Origin: Maribacter aquimaris
GTDB taxonomy: Bacteria > Bacteroidota > Bacteroidia > Flavobacteriales > Flavobacteriaceae
Direction: 5' to 3'
DNA: 64,000 bases
NCBI RefSeq assembly: GCF_014596745.1
Contig: NZ_JABTCF010000013.1
Coordinates: 62,001 to 126,000 of the forward strand
Shown here: positions 55,930 to 64,000 of the stretch, piece by piece
Layout: the number at the start of each line of letters is the position of its first letter
Position numbering within the stretch: position 1 is the first letter of the stretch
Made by a program: the position numbers and the translations under genes
The notes under the pieces: generated by a model
The model's input: only the letters and a program-made list of their open reading frames with translations
Database searches by the model: none
What the model was told of the DNA's origin: nothing

Positions 55930-57144
55930 ATGCAAAAGACCATACTTCATTTAGATTTGGATACTTTTTTTGTATCCGTAGAACGGCTCTTGAACAGCGA
56001 GTTGCAAAATCGTCCCCTATTGGTGGGTGGTACCAGTGATCGGGGAGTGGTGGCGGCCTGTAGTTATGAAACCCGTGGTTTTGGGGTGCATTCCGGTATG
56101 CCCATGAAAATGGCGCGGGAATTATGTCCCGAGGCAGTCGTCATTAGGGGTAATGCGGGCACGTATAGCAAGCATTCCGATATGGTCACCGAGATCATCA
56201 AGGAACAGGTGCCCTTGTTCGAAAAATCGAGTATTGACGAATTTTATGCCGATCTCTCGGGCATGGACCGCTTTTTTGGTTGTTATCAATATGCTTCTGA
56301 ACTCCGTAAGCGGATTATTAAGGAAACTGGCCTGCCTATTTCTTTCGGACTTTCGGCAAATAAAGTGGTATCAAAAGTGGCTACCGGTGAGGCCAAGCCA
56401 AACAATCAACTGAAAATCGATTTGGGCTATGAAAAACCTTTTTTGGCCCCTTTGTCGATAAAAAAAATACCCATGGTGGGCGATAAGACCTATCAGACCC
56501 TGCGCAATCTAGGATTACGGAAAGTAAAGACGGTTCAAGAAATGCCGATGGATTTGATGCAACGCGTGTTGGGAAAGAATGGGGAGGTGATCTGGAAGCG
56601 TGCCAATGGGGTAGACCATACACCCGTAATCCCTTTTTGTGAACGAAAATCCATTTCCAACGAACGTACTTTTGATAAGGATACCATAGATGTGGTAAAG
56701 CTGAGGGGTATTCTTTTGGCGATGACCGAGAATCTGGCCTTTCAATTACGCAGGGGAGAAAAACTGACGGCCTGTATTGCCGTCAAGATCCGTTATTCCG
56801 ATTTTAATACGTATTCCAAACAAATGCGTATTCCGTATACGAGTGCCGACCATATCCTTATTCCCAAGATTTTGGAACTATTCAAAACATTGTACAACAG
56901 AAGGTTATTGGTGCGCTTGGTGGGCATACGGTTCAGTCATTTGGTATCGGGCAATTATCAGATCAACCTTTTTGACGATACAGAGGAAGCGTTGAATCTT
57001 TATGCGGCCATGGATCGTATGCGGGAACGCTATGGGGATAAAAGTGTGGTACGGGCTTCGGCCATGGGGGCTAGGACCATTGGTAGAATGCATAACCCCT
57101 TTAATGGGCAACCCCCGGCCGTATTGGCACATCGGAAACAGTAG
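55930..57144 (+). CDS. dinB: Y-family DNA polymerase (DinB/Pol IV-like)
   Basis: Translesion DNA polymerase. I start at ATG 55930 (MQKTILHLDLDTFFVSVERLL), since the family begins with the catalytic LDLDTFF; an ATG at 55855 adds 25 unrelated residues. In the 404-residue protein the palm has the catalytic Asp in HLDLDTFF and Asp-Glu in KSSIDEFYADLS. Fingers (VAACSYETRGFGVHSGMPMKMA) and the HhH thumb (IKKIPMVGDKTYQTLRNLG) are visible, followed by a little-finger domain containing SNERTFDKD and the end RASAMGARTIGR. Its last 13 codons and stop are the origin or match of a 154-bp repeat that follows. The second dnaE lies downstream on the same strand. Confidence 0.94.
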   Translation: MQKTILHLDLDTFFVSVERLLNSELQNRPLLVGGTSDRGVVAACSYETRGFGVHSGMPMKMARELCPEAVVIRGNAGTYSKHSDMVTEIIKEQVPLFEKSSIDEFYADLSGMDRFFGCYQYASELRKRIIKETGLPISFGLSANKVVSKVATGEAKPNNQLKIDLGYEKPFLAPLSIKKIPMVGDKTYQTLRNLGLRKVKTVQEMPMDLMQRVLGKNGEVIWKRANGVDHTPVIPFCERKSISNERTFDKDTIDVVKLRGILLAMTENLAFQLRRGEKLTACIAVKIRYSDFNTYSKQMRIPYTSADHILIPKILELFKTLYNRRLLVRLVGIRFSHLVSGNYQINLFDDTEEALNLYAAMDRMRERYGDKSVVRASAMGARTIGRMHNPFNGQPPAVLAHRKQ

Positions 57145-58160
57145 GTTGTGGGTTGCTTGTCACCTCGAGCGCAGTCGAGAGGTCCTTGAAGCATTGCAAC
57201 TATCAACATGGGTCTCGACTGGGCTCGACCGGACATTGTGGGGATGATTATTGCTCAACGGGCAACTGCCGATTGTGTTGGTACATCGAAAACAATAGGT
57301 TGTGGGTTACTTGTCACCTCGAGCGCAGTCGAGAGGTCTTTGAAGCATTGCAACTATCAACATGGGTCTCAACTGGGCTCGACCGGACATTGTGGGGATG
57401 ATTATTGCTCAACCGGCAACTGCCGATTGTGTTGGTACATCGAAAACAATAGGTTGTGGGTTACTTGTCACCTCGAGCGCAGTCGAGAGGTCTTTGAGGC
57501 ATTGTAATTATCAACATGGGTCTTAATTGGGCTCGACTGGACATTGTGGGGATGATTACTGCTCAACGGGCAACTGCCGATTGTGTTGGTACATCGAAAA
57601 CAATAGGTTGTGGGTTACTTGTCACCTCGAGCGCAGTCGAGAGGTCTTTGAGGTATTGTAGTTATCAACATGGGTCTCGACTGCGCTCGACCGGACATAT
57701 TGTGGGGGTGATTACTGTTCAACGGGCAACTGCCGACCGTATTGGCACATCGGAAACAGTAGGTTGTGGGTTACTTGTCGCCTCCAGCGCAGTCGAGAGG
57801 TCCTTGAAGCATTGCAACTATCAACATGGGTCTCAACTGGGCTCGACCGGACATTGTGGGGATGATTACTGCTCAACGGGCAACTGCCGGCCGTATTGGC
57901 ACATCGGAAACAGTAGGTTGTGGGTTACTTGTCGCCTCGAGCGCAGTCGAGAGGTCTTTGAGGTATTGTAATTATCAACATGGGTCTCGACTGCGCTCGA
58001 CCGGACATTGTGGGGATGATTACTGCTCAACGGGCAACCCCCGACCGTATTGGCACGGCGAAAACAGTAGGTTGTGGGTTACTTGTCGCCTCGAGCGCAG
58101 TCGAGAGGTCTTTGCGGTATTGTAATTATCAACATGGGTCTCAACTGCGCTCGACCAGAC
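57145..58160. repeat. 154-bp tandem repeat array carrying copies of the dinB 3' end
   Basis: Seven head-to-tail units start with GGTTGTGGGTT at 57144, 57298, 57452, 57606, 57762, 57916 and 58070 (period 154, once 156). Each has a left arm containing CTCGAGCGCAGTCGAGAGG and a right arm like GTCTCGACTGCGCTCGACC. Each arm is palindromic, the two are inverted copies of each other, and they are separated by about 30 nt, so a large hairpin can form. Each unit ends in about 39 bp resembling the dinB terminus (genuine copy 57106-57144: GGGCAACCCCCGG to GGAAACAGTAG). Units differ by scattered substitutions. Open frames read through the array are repeat artefacts. The array separates dinB from dnaE. 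Confidence 0.93.
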
Positions 58161-58190
58161 AGTATGTAACGATTTATTTTGCCAACACCC

Positions 58191-58229
58191 AATATCTAAC
58201 ATCTAAAATCTAACGTCTATCTATCTAAA
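58191..58229 (+). repeat. ATCTAA-like short repeats across the dnaE start region
   Basis: Irregular repeats of ATCTAA(C/A) run from the end of the 154-bp array through the apparent dnaE start (ATATCTAAC, ATCTAAA, ATCTAAC, GTCTATCTATCTAAAC). Slippage or conversion here could explain the missing ATG at 58219. Confidence 0.55.
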
Positions 58230-61200
58230 CTGTCACACATATTATAGCCTTCGCTTCGGAACCTTTTCCGAACTCGAACTCCTGCAATTGGCCCAAGCCA
58301 ACCATGTGACCCAATTGGCACTGACCGATATCAACAACACCTCTGCCGGACTCAATTTCGTGCGTAAGGCCAAAGAGTTCAATATACGGCCTATCTTGGG
58401 CATTGATTTCAGGAATGGGATAGATCCATGTTTTGTGGGTATTGCCAAAAACAATGAAGGTTATCAAGAGTTGAATGCTTTTTTATCATGGCATCTGCAC
58501 AAAGGGGAAGAGCTGCCTGCCATTGCCCCACATTTTGATAATGCCTATGTCATTTATCCTTTTGAGAAAGTATTGCTCAATGACCAGATTACCTTTTCCG
58601 ATGATGAATATATTGGTATTTCGATTACCGACCTGAGGCGATTGCCTTTTTCCAAACTGGTGGAACTCAGGACTAAATTGGTGGTATTGCAACCCGTTAC
58701 CTTTAGGAACAAACGCGATTTTAATGCGCATCGCCTCTTGCGGGCCATCGATAACAATGTGTTGTTGAGCAAACTTCCAAAGACCGAAGAAGCTTCAGAG
58801 GGCGAGAAGATGTATCCCGTACAGAATCTGGCAACAGCCTTTTCGGAGTATCCCTTTATTCTAGAGAATACCGAGAAGTTGATGAATTCCTGTAGTATAC
58901 ATTTCGATTTTTCGGAAGGACGCGAACCCCAGAACCAGAAAACCTACTTAAAGACACAGGAAGAAGATGAAAGATTGCTCGAGGAACTATGCCAAAAAGG
59001 ATTGCCGTATCGCTATCCCGAAGTGAACGAAACCATTTTGAACCGATTGCACAAAGAGTTGGGATTGATTAAGAAAATGGGGTTCATATCCTATTTTCTT
59101 ATCAATTGGGATATTGTTTCCCATGCCCGAAAGAAGGGGTTTTTCTATGTAGGCCGGGGTAGTGGCGCCAATAGTATCGTGGCCTATCTATTGCGGATTA
59201 CCGATGTGGATCCCATAGAGCTCGATCTATATTTTGAACGCTTTATTAACCTGTACCGGGTGAATCCGCCCGATTTTGATATCGATTTTTCATGGCGTGA
59301 CCGAGAGGAAATGACCCAGTATATTTTTGATACGTTCAAGAATGCGGTGCTTTTGGGAACGTATGTCACTTTTAAGCATCGTGGTGTGGTGCGGGAACTG
59401 GGCAAGGTGTTTGGGTTGCCCAAAAGTGAAATCGATCTATTGGCCAATGGGCGGCACCAACCCTCACGGTTGGATGAGGTTTCGAACCTGGTCTTAAAGT
59501 ATGGGGAATTGATTAAGGGCATGCCCAATTATTTGAGCATTCACGCGAGTGGTATCCTGATCAGCGAAAAGCCGGCACATTATTTTTCGGCCACCCATTT
59601 GCCTCCTAAGGGTTTTGCTACGGTTATGTTCGATATGGTCATTGCCGAGGATGTCGGACTGTATAAGTACGATATTTTGGGGCAACGGGGTCTGGCAAAG
59701 ATTAAGGAGACCTTGGAGATTTTGGAAGCGAGTCGCCCTGAGGAAATGCCAAAGTTTGATATTCATGATATCAAGGCCTTCAAGAACGACCCCAATATCA
59801 ATGATATGATAAAGACCGCCCAGTGCATGGGATGTTTTTATGTAGAATCACCCGCCATGCGTATGTTGCTCAAAAAATTACAGGTAGATAATTATTTGGG
59901 TCTAGTGGCAGCAAGTTCGATCATACGGCCAGGAGTAGCTAAAAGTGGTATGATGCGTGAATATATTTTGCGGCATCGCAATCCGGGGCGGGCCAAGGAA
60001 AAGGCACATCCGGTAATGTTGGATATCATGCCCGAGACCTATGGCGTCATGGTCTATCAGGAAGATGTGATCAAAGTGGCCAACTGCTTCGCTGGGCTTG
60101 ATTTGGGTGAGGCCGACGTACTACGAAGGGGTATGAGTGGTAAGTTCCGGTCGCGGGAAGAGTTCCAAAAGGTAAAGGACAAGTTTATCGACAATTGCCG
60201 GGAAAAAGGGTATGACGATAAGCTTATTTTTGAGATTTGGGAGCAGATAGCCAGTTTTGCAGGCTATGCCTTTGCCAAGGGGCACTCGGCTTCCTATGCC
60301 GTGGAAAGCTATCAGAGCCTGTTTTTAAGGACGTACTATCCATTGGAATATATGGTGGCCGTACTCAATAATGGGGGCGGATTCTACCGGGCCGAAAGTT
60401 ATATCCATGAGGCACGGATGCTTGGGGCCACTATTCACGCCCCCTGTGTGAACAAAAGTCAACCCGCTAACTGCCTTTACGGTACACAGCTGTATTTAGG
60501 TTTTATGTACTTAAAGGAGTTGGAAAGCCGGGTTATGGAACGTATCCTTAAGGAACGGACAGCGAACGGACCTTTTACCTCTTTGGCCGATTTTCTAGAT
60601 CGGGTAGTCATCTCTATAGAGCAGGTAAGCATACTTATCCGTATTGATGCTTTTCGGTTTACCCAGGTCAATCAGCACGAGTTGTTGTGGCAGGCGCATC
60701 TGTTCCTCTCCAAGGGAATGCGGGTGGAGCATCCCAAACTGTTTCCACCGCGGCATGAAAAGTTCAGTATTCCCAAGATGCATACCACCGATCTTGAGAT
60801 GGCCTTTACCCAATTGGAACTCCTGGGCTTTTGCCTGTGTAGTCCTTTTGGGTTGTTGAAAGAGCCGCTCAGGAACGACCATGGTAGTAGGGACTTGGAA
60901 CGCTATTTGGGTAACCATATCGATATTTATGGTTATTTGGTTACGGTCAAGAACACCAGTACCCATAATGGGAAGCGCATGTATTTCGCTACGTTGTTGG
61001 ATCAACACGGGGAGGTGTTCGATACGGTATTGTTTCCGCCCGTAGCGGCCAAATACCATTTTAGGGGCAAGGGGGTGTACCGTTTTTACGGTAAGGTGGT
61101 GAGTGAGTTTGGGTTTTTGAGTATCGAGGTCATTAAAATGTTGAAACAGGATTATGTGCAAGACCCCCGTTATGCCGATATGAAAACTGCGAACAAGGTG

Positions 61201-61233
61201 TTTAAAAAGAAGGAAAAAAGAATGGAAAATTAA
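58219..61233 (+). CDS. dnaE: Second DNA polymerase III alpha subunit (DnaE2/ImuC-like), abnormal start codon
   Basis: Replicative-type polymerase subunit probably acting with DinB in lesion bypass. Homology begins at IYLNCHTYYSLRFGTFSELE, where the usual first codon ATG is ATC (58219). No ATG, GTG or TTG occurs in frame before TTG 58288, which would remove the first PHP strand and helix, so I annotate from 58219. The 1004-residue product has a PHP domain with the first metal His replaced by Asn (LNCHT), so no proofreading is expected. Polymerase motifs are FYVGRGSGANSIVAYLL, NPPDFDIDFSW (catalytic Asp pair) and VGLYKYDILGQRGLAKI (third Asp). Then come tHhH/beta-binding segments (FAGYAFAKGHSASYAVESYQSLFLRTYYP) and a C-terminal OB domain (IDIYGYLVTVKNTST). 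Length is that of short DnaE2-type enzymes. Confidence 0.9.
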   Translation: MYLNCHTYYSLRFGTFSELELLQLAQANHVTQLALTDINNTSAGLNFVRKAKEFNIRPILGIDFRNGIDPCFVGIAKNNEGYQELNAFLSWHLHKGEELPAIAPHFDNAYVIYPFEKVLLNDQITFSDDEYIGISITDLRRLPFSKLVELRTKLVVLQPVTFRNKRDFNAHRLLRAIDNNVLLSKLPKTEEASEGEKMYPVQNLATAFSEYPFILENTEKLMNSCSIHFDFSEGREPQNQKTYLKTQEEDERLLEELCQKGLPYRYPEVNETILNRLHKELGLIKKMGFISYFLINWDIVSHARKKGFFYVGRGSGANSIVAYLLRITDVDPIELDLYFERFINLYRVNPPDFDIDFSWRDREEMTQYIFDTFKNAVLLGTYVTFKHRGVVRELGKVFGLPKSEIDLLANGRHQPSRLDEVSNLVLKYGELIKGMPNYLSIHASGILISEKPAHYFSATHLPPKGFATVMFDMVIAEDVGLYKYDILGQRGLAKIKETLEILEASRPEEMPKFDIHDIKAFKNDPNINDMIKTAQCMGCFYVESPAMRMLLKKLQVDNYLGLVAASSIIRPGVAKSGMMREYILRHRNPGRAKEKAHPVMLDIMPETYGVMVYQEDVIKVANCFAGLDLGEADVLRRGMSGKFRSREEFQKVKDKFIDNCREKGYDDKLIFEIWEQIASFAGYAFAKGHSASYAVESYQSLFLRTYYPLEYMVAVLNNGGGFYRAESYIHEARMLGATIHAPCVNKSQPANCLYGTQLYLGFMYLKELESRVMERILKERTANGPFTSLADFLDRVVISIEQVSILIRIDAFRFTQVNQHELLWQAHLFLSKGMRVEHPKLFPPRHEKFSIPKMHTTDLEMAFTQLELLGFCLCSPFGLLKEPLRNDHGSRDLERYLGNHIDIYGYLVTVKNTSTHNGKRMYFATLLDQHGEVFDTVLFPPVAAKYHFRGKGVYRFYGKVVSEFGFLSIEVIKMLKQDYVQDPRYADMKTANKVFKKKEKRMEN

Positions 61234-61393
61234 ATAGAAGGAGGAAGGTAATAGGGATCAATTTGTAGTTTGGTCAATTTTTGAATTATCGAAATACGTA
61301 TGCTTGACAACATTTTTTAGATATCTATGTACCTTTAATCTTATTTTAAATCAAAATGCCGAATTTTTAGTATAATCTAAAAAAGAGAAAAAT

Positions 61394-62002
61394 ATGTGGG
61401 ACGAACGATATGCTGGTGAGGAATATGCCTACGGTATAGCACCCAATGCTTTTTTTAAAACCGTAATTGATGGGCGGAATCTTAGGGGCAGTATTTTATT
61501 GCCAGGGGAAGGAGAAGGGCGAAACGCTGTATATGCGGCAAAAGCCGGCTTACAGGTAAGTGCTTTTGACATCAGTATGGAAGGAAGGAACAAAGCCTTG
61601 AAATTGGCGGAAAAGGAAAAAGTGACAATCCATTATGAAGTCGGGGAGTTTTTCGATTTGTCCTTAGTGAATAAGGAATATGATGCGGCAGCCCTTATTT
61701 TTTCGCATTTCCCACCCCAAATCGCATCAAAATACCATCGCAAAATAGCTGATTTACTAAAACCAGACGGACTTATGATTTTAGAAGGGTTCAGTGTTGG
61801 ACATTTGGCGTTGCGAAAGTTGAATCCGGCAGTGGGCGGTCCTGGTAATATAGAAATGCTGTTTTCCAAGGATTCAATACAAAGGGATTTCCCGAATTTC
61901 GAGATCCTGCAACTTGAAGAGGTTGATGTTGAGTTGAAGGAAGGTGCCTTTCACAATGGTATAAGTAAGGTGATTCGGTTTATAGGCAAGAAAAAAGGAT
62001 AG
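61394..62002 (+). CDS. Class I SAM-dependent methyltransferase
   Basis: Small methyltransferase of unknown substrate. The 202-residue protein begins MWDERYAGEEYAYGIAPNAFF, as in the TehB/thiopurine-like subgroup. SAM-binding motif I is LLPGEGEGRNAVYAAKAG, the acidic ribose-binding residue is in VSAFDISMEG, and motif IV/post-I lies around YDAAALIFSHFPP. The C-terminal strand includes MILEGFSVGHLALRK. An AT-rich 160-bp stretch upstream separates it from dnaE, so it probably has its own promoter. Assignment to the fold is secure; no substrate can be named. Confidence 0.9.
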   Translation: MWDERYAGEEYAYGIAPNAFFKTVIDGRNLRGSILLPGEGEGRNAVYAAKAGLQVSAFDISMEGRNKALKLAEKEKVTIHYEVGEFFDLSLVNKEYDAAALIFSHFPPQIASKYHRKIADLLKPDGLMILEGFSVGHLALRKLNPAVGGPGNIEMLFSKDSIQRDFPNFEILQLEEVDVELKEGAFHNGISKVIRFIGKKKG

Positions 62003-62022
62003 TTCCCAAAAGACACAAAGAA

Positions 62023-64000
62023 TTAATTCGCACTAAGGCGATCGCGCTCTATTTTGTCTATATCATGTTGATTGTCCTCCAACCTGAAATTACCAAAATT
62101 CAAAGTAAATCCTAGACGTATATATTGGGTTTCAGGCTTTACAAAATAAGCATTGTCCTGATTAAGGTATTTGGAAGATATACGACTGTTGGCTTTGTTC
62201 AACAGGTCATTCGCCTGTAAACTGACCACGGCCCTTTTGTGCCATAGGCTTTTTCGCAAACCCAGGGTAAGGTTTGTTGTTTCTTCCTTGGTGTAGGAAC
62301 CCTCCATAAATCCGGATAGGTAGGTAATGCCCACTTCCCCCTTAAAGGTACCGTCTTTGGATAGGTTGAGATAATTGGTAAAATCAATGTAGCCACCGTC
62401 CACGGAGTTGGCAACGGTTTGGTTATTGCTTTCCAAGGCGACAAAGGTCTCATCCTCGTGAAAAATGGAAATGTAGGTATAAAGATACCACCAGTCGGTC
62501 ACTGTTTTGCCGTAATTGAAATCGAAACCATAGGATGTGCTTTCAAGAACATTTTGTGTAATATCCCGTAAAACAAGGTTTTGGTTGTCCTGAAAAGCAA
62601 GGGTGGAAATATAGTTGCCATTGTCCCGATAATAAAAGTCGAAATAATAACTTCCTTTCAAGGTATAGTTTAGGTTGAAGTTATGGCTGAAATTGGGGCG
62701 CAGGTTTGGATTACCCTCGCTAAAGTTACTTTCATTGATATAATATCGGAACGGATTTAGATCCTCATATCTCGGTCGGGTCAATTTTCGGGAATAATCA
62801 AAGGAGAAGCTGTGGTCGTCATGGGGGGAGTAGGTCAGATAAAGGGTAGGGAACAGCTCAAAGTACATTAGCTCATTGATTTCCAAAAGGGAAGCTGAAA
62901 ATCCGGAACTTTTGGTCTGCTCCGCACGTAGACCGGCTTTGAAACCAACTTTTCCCCAGTCCTTGGATGCACTAAGGTAACCTGCATAGACTTCTTCATC
63001 ATAACGGTAATCATCGGACAGGTTTGCGATATGCAGCTGTTCCTCATTTGTGGTATTGTAATAGGCAATACTACTATTTGATTTGATAAAGGACCCTTTT
63101 AGTCCAGTTTCAAAATCAACGCTTCCAACGGAAGTCGTTATGTCGAATTGGGTGGTGTAGATTTCAATATCTTGGAGGTTATCCGTATAAAAACCGAAGG
63201 TTCTCATAAATTGGTTATCGGCATCAAAATAGTCAGACCTCGCATGTTGGCTATTGGTACGGCTATATTTTGTGTAATGGCCGTTCAACTTAAAGTCACC
63301 CTGTTCTTTAAAATTGTGTTTGTAGGTGAGATCCACAGAAATATTGTTCTTGTCCTCGAGTAGATTACTTTCAGTAATAAAGGTCGAATCCAATAGGCGT
63401 CCTGCATTGCGCATTTCGGTAAACTGTATATTGTCGAATTCCTTGTTGGGGGAAACCGACGCGGTCGAGGCTAAATTGAGGGTGTTCCTATCATTGATCA
63501 CATAATCCAAATTCAGTTGAGCCGTGTGGTTTTTCGCTCTTGTGGTCTTATCATAATCCGTTGACCATCTAGAAAATATGCCGCTATTATTCATGAAATT
63601 GGTAGTGCTTTCGGTATTTTGAAAGTCCTTTCGCTGGCCATAATTATAAGAGGCAAACGCATTTAATTTTTCAGTTTTGTAAAAATGGGAGGTTCCTAGG
63701 GTGTATTTTGGAAAAATCGATTGGGTATAGGTACTGTTGATGTTTCCTTTGTAGCCCATGGAAATGTTTTTGTTGGTCACGATATTAAGGACCGGTCCGC
63801 TTTCGGCATCGAACTTCGCAGGGGGGGTATTAAAGACCTCGATCGATTTTATATGTCCGGCCGGATAATTATCCAATAGTTCGCGTACTTCTTGCGATGA
63901 CAATTGAACCTTATGGTCATTGATATAGACTGTGGCCTTTTGGCCACGCACCAATAAGTCTTCCTGCATGCCTATTACTCCGGGGGTGCGTTGAAGAATA
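62023..64000 (-). CDS. TonB-dependent receptor-like outer-membrane beta-barrel protein, 5' end outside window
   Basis: Outer-membrane protein of the TonB-receptor superfamily with an OMP beta-barrel of the Bacteroidota 'outer membrane beta-barrel family' type. The frame stays open to base 64000 (ILQRTPGVIGMQEDLLVRGQKATVYIND), so the start lies beyond the window; an internal ATG at 63969 is not the start. The fragment shows the end of the plug domain (IKSIEVFNTPPAKFDAESGPVLNIVTNKN), then a barrel with many aromatic strands, PRYEDLNPFRYYINESNFSEGNPNLRPNFSHNFNLNYTL and a final strand YIRLGFTLNFGNF, followed by a short charged tail (RLEDNQHDIDKIERDRLSAN). It is convergent with the methyltransferase gene. 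The cargo is unknown. Confidence 0.88.
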   Translation of the reverse strand, partial: ILQRTPGVIGMQEDLLVRGQKATVYINDHKVQLSSQEVRELLDNYPAGHIKSIEVFNTPPAKFDAESGPVLNIVTNKNISMGYKGNINSTYTQSIFPKYTLGTSHFYKTEKLNAFASYNYGQRKDFQNTESTTNFMNNSGIFSRWSTDYDKTTRAKNHTAQLNLDYVINDRNTLNLASTASVSPNKEFDNIQFTEMRNAGRLLDSTFITESNLLEDKNNISVDLTYKHNFKEQGDFKLNGHYTKYSRTNSQHARSDYFDADNQFMRTFGFYTDNLQDIEIYTTQFDITTSVGSVDFETGLKGSFIKSNSSIAYYNTTNEEQLHIANLSDDYRYDEEVYAGYLSASKDWGKVGFKAGLRAEQTKSSGFSASLLEINELMYFELFPTLYLTYSPHDDHSFSFDYSRKLTRPRYEDLNPFRYYINESNFSEGNPNLRPNFSHNFNLNYTLKGSYYFDFYYRDNGNYISTLAFQDNQNLVLRDITQNVLESTSYGFDFNYGKTVTDWWYLYTYISIFHEDETFVALESNNQTVANSVDGGYIDFTNYLNLSKDGTFKGEVGITYLSGFMEGSYTKEETTNLTLGLRKSLWHKRAVVSLQANDLLNKANSRISSKYLNQDNAYFVKPETQYIRLGFTLNFGNFRLEDNQHDIDKIERDRLSAN

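Noticed and set aside
57145-58160. CRISPR-like array
   Set aside because: The units are whole 154-bp tandem copies with near-identical sequence throughout; there are no short repeats alternating with unique spacers and no cas genes.
57153-58213. Several overlapping open frames of 60-150 codons with repeated LERSREV and STGLDR segments
   Set aside because: They arise from reading the 154-bp tandem repeat; because 154 is not a multiple of three the frame rotates, no family character exists, and the units contain palindromes and a copied gene end.
63967-63969. ATG at 63969 as the start of the TonB-receptor-like gene
   Set aside because: The frame continues to the window edge with plug-domain sequence (LQRTPGV), so the real start is outside.

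Overview
The window is a chromosomal segment from a marine-type member of the Bacteroidota, most likely a Flavobacteriaceae. This rests on a SusC/SusD pair, CRTAC1-like ASPIC/FG-GAP lipoproteins, a Nudix-type AraR regulator, GldA/F/G-like transporter proteins, promoters of the TTTG-N19/20-TAnnTTTG type, and the frequent lack of Shine-Dalgarno sequences. No rRNA, tRNA, CRISPR array, insertion sequence or prophage gene was recognised. Two genes are cut by the window edges: ppsA on the left and a TonB-receptor-like gene on the right.

Layout. 1-4003: glycolysis/gluconeogenesis genes ppsA (partial), gpmA and fbaB on the plus strand, closed by a perfect 24-bp palindrome. 4089-11515: a tightly packed minus-strand run of seven genes for two ABC exporters (ATPase, permease, GldG-like, DUF4340-like, NEW3-repeat protein, ATPase, permease), preceded by an Hsp20-fold gene. 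12773-19101: an L-arabinose regulon (araR, araB, araD, Na+/sugar symporter, araA) with two copies of one palindromic operator. 19371-42442: a sugar-utilisation locus with a 1-phosphofructokinase/tagatose-6-P kinase-like kinase, AgaS-like isomerase, DeoR regulator, DMT transporter, a Tat-type exported unknown protein, two giant FG-GAP/ASPIC lipoproteins and SusD/SusC. Divergent from these is an operon of a PfkB kinase, class II aldolase, exported amidohydrolase and alpha-galactosidase-like lipoprotein. The enzymes fit conversion of a hexosamine or hexose 6-phosphate through tagatose-like phosphates to triose phosphates. A shared -33-overlapping motif links its promoters and probably marks the DeoR operator.

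42576-49877: a MacAB-like exporter (membrane fusion protein, ATPase, FtsX-type permease) divergent from a sigma-54-dependent response regulator and histidine kinase. The intergenic region holds a perfect 13-bp inverted repeat and a GG-N10-GC promoter. 49900-55604: assorted single genes (dienelactone hydrolase, Tat-type Gfo/Idh/MocA oxidoreductase, KNH-domain protein, threonine dehydratase-like enzyme, a 56-residue membrane protein, an HGSNAT-like membrane protein). 55930-61233: a translesion pair, dinB and a second dnaE. They are separated by about 1 kb of 154-bp tandem repeats, each containing a copy of the 3' end of dinB. The dnaE frame appears to start at ATC rather than ATG. 61394-64000: a methyltransferase and the partial outer-membrane receptor.

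Most noteworthy are the shared promoter motif of the sugar locus, the dinB-tail repeat array with the abnormal dnaE start, the araR/araB operator pair, and the sigma-54 control region of the exporter operon.
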